The notes: generated from the sequence alone by a model not told the origin. Positions 9,260 to 17,431 are shown, counted from the stretch's first letter. The stretch is DNA of 64,000 nucleotides from Aldehydirespirator sp963667505 (GCA_963667505.2 OY763490.2:2666001-2730000); one strand, 5' to 3'. Numbers and translations: made by a program.

Positions 9260-10036
9260 TCAGGGCCGGGGATCGACGTCGAGCACGGGCGCCACGGTTG
9301 GGATCCACTCGAGTTCCCGCGCTGGGACGGAGTCGTAGCCGCCGACCCGGCTGGTCCGCCAGCCGTGGTCGGCGCCGACGGCGGCCAGGAACTCGGCGTA
9401 GCGCAGGGGCGCGGTGATGGCGTCGATCACCGGCACGCCGATCTTCTCCTGCACCTCGCGGTAGAAGCCGAACTCGATGGTGCATCCCAGCACCACCGTG
9501 TCGGCCCGGTCGTCCTGCACCGCGCTCTCGGCTTCGTCGAGGATGCGCTGCTGGGTGGTCTCAGGGTCGGCCTGGAACTCGTCGACGCTCATGTCGAGCA
9601 CCCGGAACGACGCGAGGTGGTCGCCGTATCCGTACTTGACGACGTTCTCGTGCATCTCCGGTATCCACTTGCGCCGTCCCACCAGGATCGAGACCCGCTC
9701 CCCGACGGTGGCTGCGATGTGAAGGCAGGCTTCGGCCGGTGCGGTGACGGCCATGGGACCGGCCAGCTCGCGGGCGCCGCGCAGGAACGGATCGTAGAAG
9801 CAGCCGATCACCGCGGCGTCGTAGCCCTGCTGTTCGGCGGCCCAGCGGACCACGCCCATGGTCGGGCCGGCCACTACTGCTTCCAGGGCGTTCCATTCGA
9901 GGTGCTGGGGACCGACGCCGGGAAGCGAGCACACGTCCACCCGAGTGGCGGGCGCAGCCTCGGCCCGCAGCTCCGCGCCGATGGGCGCGTCGTAGGCGTC
10001 GGTGCCGACGGGGTTGATCCACAGGATCCGGACCAT
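9260..10036 (-). CDS. Asp/Glu/hydantoin racemase family protein
   Basis: This 258-residue protein starts MVRILWINPVGTDAYD. It carries the two cysteines expected of cofactor-independent racemases of the Asp/Glu/hydantoin superfamily: one in AAVIGCFYDPF and one in VVLGCTIEFGF. The start at 10036 is supported by a GGGAG ribosome site 8 nt upstream; the longer frame adds unlikely sequence. It is the first gene of the minus-strand hydantoin-type cluster, so it may interconvert enantiomers before ring opening. The 172 bp upstream (10037-10208) hold no gene and probably contain the operon promoter. Confidence 0.87.
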   Translation of the reverse strand: MVRILWINPVGTDAYDAPIGAELRAEAAPATRVDVCSLPGVGPQHLEWNALEAVVAGPTMGVVRWAAEQQGYDAAVIGCFYDPFLRGARELAGPMAVTAPAEACLHIAATVGERVSILVGRRKWIPEMHENVVKYGYGDHLASFRVLDMSVDEFQADPETTQQRILDEAESAVQDDRADTVVLGCTIEFGFYREVQEKIGVPVIDAITAPLRYAEFLAAVGADHGWRTSRVGGYDSVPARELEWIPTVAPVLDVDPRP

Positions 10037-10208
10037 TCGCGATCTCCCGGTCGTAGTTGTAGCCCTTCGGGCGAACCATATTGAAGGGTCCGAGGCCCCG
10101 ATCATGGGCAAGCGGCATAGCTCGCAACTCCTGAATGTGCGTTCAGCACTGCCTAATGCAGGTGCCGCCCTAGGCCGAGTTGCGCAGTGAGTTCTGCGGG
10201 TAGGCCCT

Positions 10209-10598
10209 CTACCAGAGCACCTGGACCGGGAAGTCCTGGAACGCCGTATCCCTGGTGACCAGGGTGAGCGACTCCAGCTCCGCCTGAGCGGCCAGCATCC
10301 GGTCGAACGGGTCGCGGTGCTCATTCGGATAGCTGCCAGCGCGCAGGCCGTGGCGGTGGGTCAAAGGAAGGTGCCGTAGATCGGCGGCCAGTGACAGCTC
10401 TCCGAATCTGGGGACCAAGTCCCTGTATGGGGTCAGACGCCCCAGGCGCACCTTGGTGGCGATCTCCCAGGCACTGGCGGCGCTCACGAAGACCGTCACT
10501 TCCGCATCCGAGATCGTCTCGCGGACGCGCGACGGCAGCAGAGCTTCGTCGGACCACCACCACAGCAGCGCGTGCGTGTCGAGCAGAAGCCCCGTCAT
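10209..10598 (-). CDS. vapC: PIN-domain toxin (VapC family)
   Basis: This 129-residue protein has the PIN ribonuclease fold. Acidic metal ligands are visible: Asp7 in LLLDTHALLWW, Glu in SAASAWEIATKVRLG, Asp in HRDPFDRMLAAQA and Asp in LVTRDTAFQ. The WEIA[TI]K motif places it in the subclass usually paired with Phd/YefM-type antitoxins. VapC toxins cleave tRNA or rRNA. Its start overlaps the antitoxin stop by 4 bp, the standard toxin-antitoxin arrangement. It is the first element of the accessory region after the catabolic operon. Confidence 0.9.
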   Translation of the reverse strand: MTGLLLDTHALLWWWSDEALLPSRVRETISDAEVTVFVSAASAWEIATKVRLGRLTPYRDLVPRFGELSLAADLRHLPLTHRHGLRAGSYPNEHRDPFDRMLAAQAELESLTLVTRDTAFQDFPVQVLW

Positions 10599-10831
10599 CT
10601 GCCTTCCCAGGCTCGGAGCTCCTCCTCGGGCAGCGGTTCGAAGAACTCAGGCCCGACGACCAAGTCCGGGAGCTGACCGCCGCGGCGGCGCTTCGGAGCG
10701 AGCGGCATGAGCCTGGCATAGGGCTTGCCTGCTTTGGCCAGGATGATCTCCTCTCCCGAGTGCGCCCGCTCCAGAAGCCTCGACAAGTGTGTCTTGGCCT
10801 CATGGACATTAATCATTTTTAGCTCAGCCAC
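10595..10831 (-). CDS. vapB: Phd/YefM-type antitoxin (VapB)
   Basis: A small protein with the antitoxin motif MINVHEAKTHLSRLLERA followed by GEEIILAKAGKPYARLMPL, typical of the Phd/YefM DNA-binding fold. The C-terminal half, rich in Arg and Glu, should wrap the VapC active site. Three starts are possible: ATG 10837, GTG 10831 and ATG 10816. I chose GTG 10831 because an AGGAG sits 7 nt upstream of it. About 85 bp upstream is an inverted repeat (10916-10929) that could be its operator, since such antitoxins repress their own promoter. Confidence 0.87.
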   Translation of the reverse strand: MAELKMINVHEAKTHLSRLLERAHSGEEIILAKAGKPYARLMPLAPKRRRGGQLPDLVVGPEFFEPLPEEELRAWEGR

Positions 10832-10915
10832 AATCATTCTCCTATGATACCCGTCTAGATCAAGCTCGCAGCACCCGCGTGACTGGCTGCCACGACGACT
10901 CCAGCCTAGTAGACT

Positions 10916-10929
10916 TAGTCCAAAGACTA
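10916..10929. promoter_or_regulatory. Inverted repeat upstream of vapBC, candidate operator
   Basis: TAGTC-CAAA-GACTA is a perfect 5-bp inverted repeat in an AT-richer patch (about 10905-10940) upstream of the vapB start. Toxin-antitoxin promoters are usually bound by the antitoxin at short palindromes, so an operator role is plausible. The assignment rests on position and symmetry only. Confidence 0.35.
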
Positions 10930-10968
10930 GACTAACTAAGCAGGTGCCGGATCGCGGCGTCGGGCCGT

Positions 10969-11945
10969 TCAGTCGGCGGCGCCGACCATGGCTGCGGCCA
11001 GCTCCAGGTCGTCGGCCGCGGTGTGGAGGTCATTGACCGACACTTGGAACTCGTCGATCCCGTGGGCCTCTACGAGCTCGGTCAGCTCGGAGCGGCACTC
11101 GTCGGTTGTTCCGCTGATCACGAAGGCGTCGACCCAGTCGTCGCGCACGTGTCGGGCCGCGGCTGCGGGGCCGCCGTCGGCGAGGCCCCGGCGGATGGCG
11201 GCCTCGGTGTCGGGGTCCAGGCCGATGCGGTCCTTCACGTCGGCGGGCGAGTCGACCAGCCGGAAGGTGAGGCCAGCCCGGGCCGTCTCCCGGGCGCGCT
11301 CGGCGGTGACCAGGGCGGTCATGTAGCACAGCCTCGGACGGGGCCGGCCGTGGGCGTCGGCCGTGCCGCGGATCATGGCGACGTGCTCGCCGATCAGCTC
11401 CTTGTGGACGAACGACATGATGAAGCCGTCGGCGAGCTCTCCGGCGAGCCGCATCACCCTCGGACCCCGCCCGGCGAGCCAGATCGGGATGTCGGGCCGG
11501 CCGTAGCCGAGACGGGCCTGCCGGAACCCGCCGGCCACGCCGTTGGAGTCGACGGTGTCGCCCGCCCACAGGGCCCGGCTGGTGGTCACCAACTCGCGCA
11601 TGGCCGTGATCGGCGCCCGGCGCTCGATGGCCAGCGGTGTGAGGGTGAGGGCCCGCCTGCGCCGATCCCCAGCGCGACCCGTCCGTTGGACGCCTCGTCG
11701 AGGGTGGCGACCACCGCGGCGGTCACGCCCGGATGGCGGGTGTAAGCGTTGGTGATGCCGGTGCCGACCTCCACCGTGTCGGTGGCCGCCGCGACCGCTC
11801 CGAGGGTGACCCAGCACTCGCGGGCCGCCAGACCCTCGTCGGGGATCCAGACCCGGCTGCAGCCGAGCCGTTCCGCGGCCACCGCCGCCGCCACGACCTG
11901 GTCAACGGGCCCATCGGGCATCACCATGCAAGCCAGCCGAACCAC
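10969..11945 (-). pseudogene. F420/FMN-dependent luciferase-like oxidoreductase, split by one frameshift
   Basis: Two overlapping frames together give one luciferase-like monooxygenase (LLM) protein of about 325 residues. The N-terminal part starts MVRLACMVMPDGPVD (GTG at 11945) and reaches GRVALGIGAGG. The family continuation ALTLTPLAIERRAPI is in another frame and runs to the stop at 10969, including PIWLAGRGPRVMRLAGELADG. The break falls in the G/C run at 11651-11657, where one base is missing. Everything else looks intact, so this is either a very young pseudogene or a consensus sequencing error. The subfamily resembles F420-dependent reductases such as methylene-tetrahydromethanopterin-reductase-like proteins; the substrate is unknown. 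Confidence 0.8.
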
Positions 11946-12091
11946 GTCACCGACAATAGGTCAAGCAGCCACCCGGTCAGCCTTCCGGCAGGGCGCAGCC
12001 CTTCGGTCCCCCGAGTCGCTGGTTCGGGCGAGTCCGCCGCAGTCCGGGACCGATGGAAGGCGGCTGTGAGAGCTCTGCCATGCTGTAGCGG

Positions 12092-12865
12092 ATGGAGCTG
12101 GCAGGACGGGTGGCCTTGGTGACCGGCGGCGCCCACCGCGTCGGGCGGGCCATCGCGCTCGCGCTGGCGCAGGCGGGCGCAGATGTCGCCATCGCCTACC
12201 ACCGTTCGGGGGCTCAGGCCGCGAGCACCGTCGAGGAGTTGAGGGGCTACGGCGTCCGCGCCGAGGCCTTCGGCGCCGACTTGGCAGTGCCCAGCGAGGC
12301 GGTGGGGCTGGTCGAGGCGGTCGTCAGCCGTCTCGGGCCGTTGGACGCCCTGGTCAACAGCGCGTCATGGTTCGCCCGCGACGAGTTCCCCACCGACGAC
12401 ACCGACACCTGGTACCAGACCTTCGACGTGGTGCTGCACGCGCCGTTCCATCTCACCAACGCGGTCGCTCCGGCGATGCTCGAGCGGGGCGGCGGCGCGG
12501 TGGTGAACGTAGTGGACCTGTCGGCCTGGCAGCCGTGGCCGGGCCGGGCCGCCCACAGCGTCGCCAAGGCGGCCCTGCTGGCCCTGACCCGACAGGCTGC
12601 GGTGGAGCTCGCGCCGACGGTGCGCTGCAACGCGGTGGCGCTCGGCCCCACCATCGAACCGGCCAAGTTCGGACCAGACCAGATCGAGAGGCTGCGCCGC
12701 CGCACCCTGCTGGGCCGCTGGAGCGGAGGCGAAGAGGCCGGCCGGGCGGTGCGCTACCTGCTGGAGGCCGACGCCGTAACCGGCGAGTGCCTGACCGTCG
12801 ACGGCGGCGAGCAGTACGGCCACGTCCGCAACCGCTTCACCGACACCGCCCCTCAGGCACCCTGA
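12092..12865 (+). CDS. SDR oxidoreductase, pteridine-reductase-like, with altered catalytic Tyr
   Basis: This 257-residue short-chain dehydrogenase has the NADPH-binding motif TGGAHRVGRAI near residue 11, as in pteridine reductases and FolM. The catalytic segment reads VVDLSAWQ (Asp142) then AAHSVAK (His155, Lys159). The Asp in place of the usual Ser matches pteridine reductase 1, but the invariant Tyr of Y-x-x-x-K is His. Length and C-terminus (TGECLTVDGGEQ) are normal, so the gene is not decayed. Function may be a reductase with altered chemistry or a non-catalytic role. It stands alone on the plus strand before the AbiE-type pair. Confidence 0.85.
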   Translation: MELAGRVALVTGGAHRVGRAIALALAQAGADVAIAYHRSGAQAASTVEELRGYGVRAEAFGADLAVPSEAVGLVEAVVSRLGPLDALVNSASWFARDEFPTDDTDTWYQTFDVVLHAPFHLTNAVAPAMLERGGGAVVNVVDLSAWQPWPGRAAHSVAKAALLALTRQAAVELAPTVRCNAVALGPTIEPAKFGPDQIERLRRRTLLGRWSGGEEAGRAVRYLLEADAVTGECLTVDGGEQYGHVRNRFTDTAPQAP

Positions 12866-12919
12866 CGACTCGCCCCAATACACGACAATGCGGTCTCAGG
12901 GGCCGTGTAGCGTGCGCTT

Positions 12920-13600
12920 GTGTCTGACGGCTTCGACCAGAGCGCGTGCGCGGAGGTTGCGGACGGAGTTGCGGGCGGGTTCACCGGCAGCGGAGAAATC
13001 GTGTTCGTGGCACCCGTGGCCGAGAGCGAGCTTCCGGCCGCGGTCAGGGCCGAATGCAACCCAGTCGCGGGCAAGGGACGCGTCGAGGTGGCGGTGCTGT
13101 CTGCGCTGCGCCTGTGGCCGCGGGGCGCCACCGCCGCGGCCTTGGCCGACGCTCTGGGCGTCCACCGGTCCGCCGCGACGCAAGCGCTCGAGCAGTGCCT
13201 CGAGACGAGTCTGGTCGCACTCTCCGAGGAGACCCCTCCGATGTACCGGTCCCACCGGCGCGCCGTGTTCTGGCGCCTCGCCGACGCGGCGCGGACCGCG
13301 TCGTTGATGCCGTATCTGCCGCTGCCGGTGCGCACCCCGAGGCGGGGCTTCGAGGACTGCGGGGTGCCCGGGCGGTTCTGGCACCTGTTCTGGTCCGGCG
13401 TGGACCCGTCGTGTCTGCGCCTGCCCCGCGACGCGGCGCTCGTCGGGCGTCGGCTCATGGAGTCCTTCGACTCCGAGGCCCGGTCCTGGGTGCTGTCGCG
13501 CTTCACCGCCGAGCAGCTCGAAGACTGCCTCGACGCCTACTCGGACCCCGGCTCAGAGGTGCCGACAATGATCCGCCGGACGCTCCAGTCGCTGCGATGA
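12920..13600 (+). CDS. Winged-helix protein, probable AbiEi-type antitoxin
   Basis: A 226-residue protein beginning at a GTG. Residues about 55 to 95 (VEVAVLSALRLWPRGATAAA) form a winged helix-turn-helix with ADALGVHRSAATQAL as the recognition region. Its stop overlaps the start of the following nucleotidyltransferase gene as ATGA (13597-13600). A DNA-binding protein immediately before an AbiEii-like transferase is the arrangement of type IV AbiE toxin-antitoxin systems, where the first gene represses the promoter and opposes the toxin. The sequence itself shows only the DNA-binding region; the antitoxin call rests mainly on context. Confidence 0.65.
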   Translation: MSDGFDQSACAEVADGVAGGFTGSGEIVFVAPVAESELPAAVRAECNPVAGKGRVEVAVLSALRLWPRGATAAALADALGVHRSAATQALEQCLETSLVALSEETPPMYRSHRRAVFWRLADAARTASLMPYLPLPVRTPRRGFEDCGVPGRFWHLFWSGVDPSCLRLPRDAALVGRRLMESFDSEARSWVLSRFTAEQLEDCLDAYSDPGSEVPTMIRRTLQSLR

Positions 13601-14361
13601 GCGCCGTCGGCGACTGGGGCGACGTGCTCAGCGACCACATGATCGACGCCTGGCCCCGCATAGCTGAGGCGCTCAGCGGCATCGACTGCACGCTGATGGG
13701 CGGCACCGCAGTGTCGATGATGCTGAGGCACCGCCAGAGCTACGATTTGGACTTCGTCGCGCTGGAGCCCTTTGACTCGCGAGCGGTCGCAGCGCGGCTG
13801 CTGTCGTCGGCCAAGTACGCCGCCTACAAGGACGACGACCGTCCCCACATCGCCAAGGTGGCCTTCGACGGCGTGCCGGTCACGGTCATGCGCGACTTGC
13901 GGGGATTCGTCGAAGGCCATGCGACCGAGTTGGCGGCGGGCATAGCAGTGGACGGCATACGGATCGGGTCGATCCCGGACCTGATGGCCATGAAGCTGGA
14001 TGTGATCCAGCACAGGCGGCAGGCCCGCGACTACATCGACATCGCCGCGATGGACAGGAGCGGGGCGTGCAGGATTGAGGACGGTCTGCGCTACCACAAG
14101 CAGAGGTACGCCCCCTCCGTCGCCTGGGAGGAGACTCTCCGGGTGGCCGACCTAGCGACCAGCCCGCAACAGACCGACGACGATCCGATCTTCGATGCCC
14201 TCATGCCCGAGACGGCCGACTACCTGAACGGCCGCCGAAGCGCCGTCATGGGCTGGGCGATCCAATCCGCCGAGCGCCCACTAGACGCCCCCGCACGCCC
14301 CCCACACGAGCGCCCCGGCGACCCCTTCCCCACCAGAGGCCCCAACCTCGACGAGCTCTAG
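13597..14361 (+). CDS. Nucleotidyltransferase, AbiEii-type toxin family
   Basis: This 254-residue protein has the nucleotidyltransferase signature: CTLMGGTAVSMML (Gly35-Gly36) followed by SYDLDFVAL (Asp50 and Asp52), then a third acidic strand and LDVIQHRRQARDYIDI, which matches the later conserved motif of the AbiEii/DUF1814 family. Such toxins transfer nucleotides to tRNA or other acceptors and stop growth during phage infection. It is coupled by 4-bp overlap to the winged-helix gene. The C-terminal 40 residues are proline-rich and poorly ordered. Confidence 0.8.
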   Translation: MSAVGDWGDVLSDHMIDAWPRIAEALSGIDCTLMGGTAVSMMLRHRQSYDLDFVALEPFDSRAVAARLLSSAKYAAYKDDDRPHIAKVAFDGVPVTVMRDLRGFVEGHATELAAGIAVDGIRIGSIPDLMAMKLDVIQHRRQARDYIDIAAMDRSGACRIEDGLRYHKQRYAPSVAWEETLRVADLATSPQQTDDDPIFDALMPETADYLNGRRSAVMGWAIQSAERPLDAPARPPHERPGDPFPTRGPNLDEL

Positions 14362-14411
14362 GCAACGTGCTCGTCGGCTTGCAGCCGTTTGCCTCTCCCA
14401 CCGCAGCCCCA

Positions 14412-14636
14412 TCAGGCGTCGTCCTCAGTGGATTTCCATTCCCACTCAGAGGTGTCGAAGCCTGTCGGCGACCACGCTTCTTCAACCGAGGAGTCGTAGC
14501 GCTCGCGGGCGAGGCGGGCGGCTGCGGCCCAGCCCGCTCTCAGCGACACCCGCTCGGCCAGTCCAGCCTCCTCGATGAACGGCTTCGGCAGGCGCACGCC
14601 CCGTGAGTTTCCAATCGCCACAAACTTGGCGTCCAT
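14412..14636 (-). CDS. AbrB/MazE-like antitoxin with internal deletion, no toxin partner
   Basis: A 74-residue protein starting MDAKFVAIGNSRGVRLPK, the classic swapped-hairpin AbrB antitoxin N-terminus. After AGLAERVSL the sequence jumps to RAGWAAAARLARERYDS and ends DTSEWEWKSTEDDA. In the usual family a strand of about 20 residues (often ending IVIRP) lies between these two parts, so this copy seems to have an in-frame deletion of the second half of the DNA-binding hairpin. No MazF-type toxin follows on the minus strand; the next gene that way is the AbiEii end. It may be an orphan remnant. Confidence 0.7.
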   Translation of the reverse strand: MDAKFVAIGNSRGVRLPKPFIEEAGLAERVSLRAGWAAAARLARERYDSSVEEAWSPTGFDTSEWEWKSTEDDA

Positions 14637-14681
14637 GAGAGCCTCCGTTTGCCACCCTGCCCGGTGACTGGCCAATGCAAT

Positions 14682-14695
14682 AATGTAGTCACATT
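14682..14695. promoter_or_regulatory. Inverted repeat in AT-rich promoter patch upstream of the AbrB gene
   Basis: AATGT-AGTC-ACATT is a perfect 5-bp inverted repeat about 46 bp upstream of the orphan antitoxin start, in one of the few AT-rich stretches of the region (14675-14712). This is a likely promoter with an operator for self-repression. The rest of 14637-14957 holds no gene that I can support. Confidence 0.4.
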
Positions 14696-14957
14696 GTAAT
14701 CAGCTATTTGTCGTGTTGCTGTGGCGACATGGCATCAGCGGATGAAGGCGGTGATGTCGGCGACCGTGCCGTCTTGGGTTGAGTTGCAGCTTGGCGGCAG
14801 CGCTTCACGAGGCGGTGCTGGTGTTGCTCGGATGTTGCGCGGGCGGTAGACCCGCGGCGTGGACGGGGCGGGCTTGTGGGTGCATGGCGGAGCCCGCCTT
14901 CGGAAGTACCGCAACCGGACGAAGGCCGTCAGGCGGACCGAGGATCCGGACGGGCCG

Positions 14958-15995
14958 ATGTCCTCGGGCAGGCGCCCTCCTCACAGCCGGACGACCGTGG
15001 CGGCACCCCTTGTCGAGGACCTTGCCTGCTGGTTCGAAGGCCAGGCAGAAGCCCGCGAGCGCTTCGCCTGGGCGCTCCGCGACTCCTTGGACGAGCTGCT
15101 CGACGGCCAGCGGACGGGCCGGTGGTGCTATCAGCATCTGAGGAAGACGGAGAAGACCCACCTGGGCACCGCAATTGAGGTCAACTTCACGAAGGAGTTC
15201 GATATCGACGACGGGGCCGTACTGGACTGGTCCATCGAGGGGCGCGAGGTCGACTGCAAGTTCTCCAAGGACTTCGGCGGCTGGGAGATCCCGATGGAGA
15301 TGTACCGCTGCGAGGATCACGGCGACCGGCAGGGCACCGCCGATCACCTGGCGCTGCTGCTGTGGATGACCGACGACGAGTCCCAGTGGGCGGCGGGAGT
15401 CGTGCAGATCCGCGACGACCTGCTGAGGTTCAGCGACGACGGCTCCGGCCGGCAGTACAACCAGGACAACAAGCGCCGGCTGAACGCCGACGGGCTCGAG
15501 AGCATCCGATGGCTCTGGGGCGGGCTTCAAGAAGATCTGCCGGAGAACCTGCTCCTCCATCTGAGCGAGGACAAGCGCCGTGTGATCCTGTCGCCGCGGT
15601 CTGGCCAGCAGCGGGTCAACGCGCTGTTCCGCGAGGTTCAGCGCAGGATCGTTACGAGGACGCCTGTGCTGACGGTGGCACAGCAGGACGACTCTTTGAA
15701 GCGGGCCCGCGACGCCCGGCTGCCGAGGCACCTCGGCGACGAGGGGATCTTGGTCCTGGGGCATCAGGAAGCCGATCCGCACATTGCCCGAACGCTGGGG
15801 CTGCCCCTTCCGGCCAAGGGCGAGTTCGTGTCCTGCCGGGTCGTCCGTGCCGCGGCAGGATCGGGGCCTAGCGTCTGGCTGGGGGACGGATGGTGGCGCC
15901 TCGCCGAGCCCGACGACGAGCCGAGCCCCGGCCCCGACCGAAAGCTGTACCGCAGACTGGAGCCCCTGCTGATCGAACTCGGACCAACTGACTGA
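14958..15995 (+). CDS. NaeI-type type II restriction endonuclease
   Basis: This 345-residue protein aligns by eye with R.NaeI, a type IIE enzyme that must bind two sites and cuts GCCGGC. The catalytic set is complete with the same spacing as in NaeI: Glu74 (TAIEVNF), Asp90 (LDWS), Asp99 and Lys101 (VDCK), corresponding to NaeI Glu70, Asp86, Asp95 and Lys97. The constant offset of four residues supports the ATG at 14958. Leu47 (DELLDGQ) corresponds to NaeI Leu43, the residue whose change to Lys is known to give topoisomerase activity. The C-terminal half matches the effector-DNA-binding domain. The cognate methylase is convergent, 50 bp away. Confidence 0.93.
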   Translation: MSSGRRPPHSRTTVAAPLVEDLACWFEGQAEARERFAWALRDSLDELLDGQRTGRWCYQHLRKTEKTHLGTAIEVNFTKEFDIDDGAVLDWSIEGREVDCKFSKDFGGWEIPMEMYRCEDHGDRQGTADHLALLLWMTDDESQWAAGVVQIRDDLLRFSDDGSGRQYNQDNKRRLNADGLESIRWLWGGLQEDLPENLLLHLSEDKRRVILSPRSGQQRVNALFREVQRRIVTRTPVLTVAQQDDSLKRARDARLPRHLGDEGILVLGHQEADPHIARTLGLPLPAKGEFVSCRVVRAAAGSGPSVWLGDGWWRLAEPDDEPSPGPDRKLYRRLEPLLIELGPTD

Positions 15996-16045
15996 AGTCG
16001 TCCGGCGCGTACGTGCGGACGTGCCCGGGCCAGCCGTCCGGCCCG

Positions 16046-17116
16046 CTACTTGAGGATTAGGGCAAGGTGCCGCGCGATGGCGCGGGCGAGCAGCGGCGGC
16101 ACGGCGTTTCCGATCTGGCGGGCGATGTCGATCTTGGTTCCCTCGAAGATGAAGGTGTCGGGGAAGCTCTGGAGCCGGGCGGCCTCTCGGTGGGTGATGG
16201 GCCGGTGGTGATCGGGGTGCAGGTAGCGGCCCTTCTCGGGCTTGAAGAACTCGGTGCGGATGGTCGGCGCGGGGCGGTCCCACCACATGCGGCCCATCAC
16301 GTCGGTAGTGCCGGTGGGCTTGTTGAGCCAGCAGGACGGGGTGATGTCGGGACGGTTGCGCTGGAGGTCGAAGCGGTTGCCGCCCGGCGGGATGGCCCGG
16401 TAGCGCTCCAGCGACACGGGGCGGGGGTTGCGGCGGATGTGAAGGTCCTGGAAGCCGTCGGGCCTCATGGCGGGCTGGTCGGTCGTCGGCTCGTCCGGCA
16501 GGTCGGAGATCGCGTCGCGGACCGTGCGGCACGGCTGCTCGAACATGGTGGCGTCGCCGTGGGTCGGCGGCGGAGGCCACGGCACCGCTCTGCCGTGGAC
16601 GGCGACGAAGATGCCCCGCCTCCGGCTCTGGGGCACGCCGTAGTCGGCGGCGTTCAGCACGCTGTAGCCGTACTCGAACTCCGACAGGAACGGGTCGGCC
16701 GCCATGCGGTGCAGCAGTTCGTTGAACTGGGCGGAGCGCTGGAACTCGGGGACGTTCTCAATCACGAACGCCCGAGGCCGCACATGCACCACCGCGGCGA
16801 GGAAGTGCTCCCAAAGCCCGTTGAGGGCGGCCCGCGAGCCCGAGTCGCGGTCGCGTCCCAGCGGCGAGAAGCCCTGGCAGGGAGGCCCGCCGATGATCAC
16901 GTCGGCTTCAGGGTAGGTAGCGGGGTCCATGAACTCGATGTCGCCGTCGTGGACATGGACGCCGAAGTTGGTCTTGTAGGTGGCGGCGGCCGCCTGGTCG
17001 TGCTCCACCGCGAAGACGGGCTCATAGCCCCCGGCCTCCGCGCTGTCACGAGCCAGCGCGAAGCCGAGGGTAAGCCCGCCCGCTCCGGCAAAGAGGTCGA
17101 TGGTGGTGTAGGCCAT
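16046..17116 (-). CDS. DNA cytosine-5 methyltransferase, NaeI-type
   Basis: This 356-residue C5 methyltransferase has all main motifs: I (IDLFAGAGGLTLGF), IV (GGPPCQGFSPLG, catalytic Cys80), VI (VIENVPEF, Glu120), VIII (QSRRRGIF) and X (QIGNAVPPLLA). The start at 17116 (MAYTTIDLF) is chosen because the family begins just before motif I. Placed tail-to-tail with the NaeI-type nuclease, it should protect the host by methylating the same site, presumably GCCGGC. A C-terminal target-recognition region lies between motifs VIII and IX (about residues 190-290). Confidence 0.93.
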   Translation of the reverse strand: MAYTTIDLFAGAGGLTLGFALARDSAEAGGYEPVFAVEHDQAAAATYKTNFGVHVHDGDIEFMDPATYPEADVIIGGPPCQGFSPLGRDRDSGSRAALNGLWEHFLAAVVHVRPRAFVIENVPEFQRSAQFNELLHRMAADPFLSEFEYGYSVLNAADYGVPQSRRRGIFVAVHGRAVPWPPPPTHGDATMFEQPCRTVRDAISDLPDEPTTDQPAMRPDGFQDLHIRRNPRPVSLERYRAIPPGGNRFDLQRNRPDITPSCWLNKPTGTTDVMGRMWWDRPAPTIRTEFFKPEKGRYLHPDHHRPITHREAARLQSFPDTFIFEGTKIDIARQIGNAVPPLLARAIARHLALILK

Positions 17117-17203
17117 GGTTCGGATCCCTCCTCGGAAGGTAGTGGTCGACAAGCGCAAGGGGTGCGATCCCCAAGCGCCCCAGCCGGGGTCCAGACCGCA
17201 TCT

Positions 17204-17422
17204 TCAAGGCTGGGCCGGCTGTCTCGATCCCGGCCGAGTCGGATGCAGGCGGTTCGGTAGGACGTTCAGAGACGACCAGCATCGAGACCCCAGACAATGC
17301 CACAGGCCTATGACAAGAAGGCCCCCGCAGACCCAAGTCAGCTCGACAGAAGCGAGGACAGGACCCCCAATCGCAAAACCGACGCCCATCTCCGAGGCGA
17401 GCACTGCGGCGTCCGTAACCAC
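17204..17422 (-). CDS. Possible small membrane protein after the CBASS-like genes
   Basis: A 72-residue frame starting GTG at 17422, only 9 bp after the E2-like gene stop, with an AAGG 7 nt upstream. Residues about 12 to 45 are strongly hydrophobic (GVGFAIGGPVLASVELTW, then VCGGLLVIGLWHCL), enough for one long or two short membrane helices. CBASS operons need an effector, and small transmembrane effectors are one known class, so this is a candidate. I see no homology that proves it; it might be a chance frame in the 315-bp gap between the E2-like gene and the methyltransferase gene, which otherwise holds nothing recognisable. Confidence 0.35.
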   Translation of the reverse strand: MVTDAAVLASEMGVGFAIGGPVLASVELTWVCGGLLVIGLWHCLGSRCWSSLNVLPNRLHPTRPGSRQPAQP

Positions 17423-17431
17423 TGCGCGCCT

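Noticed and set aside
14805..16580. Long minus-strand open frame opposite the NaeI-type gene
   Set aside because: It is antisense to a gene with complete catalytic motifs and out of phase with the methyltransferase frame; the translation is Arg/Pro-rich without motifs.
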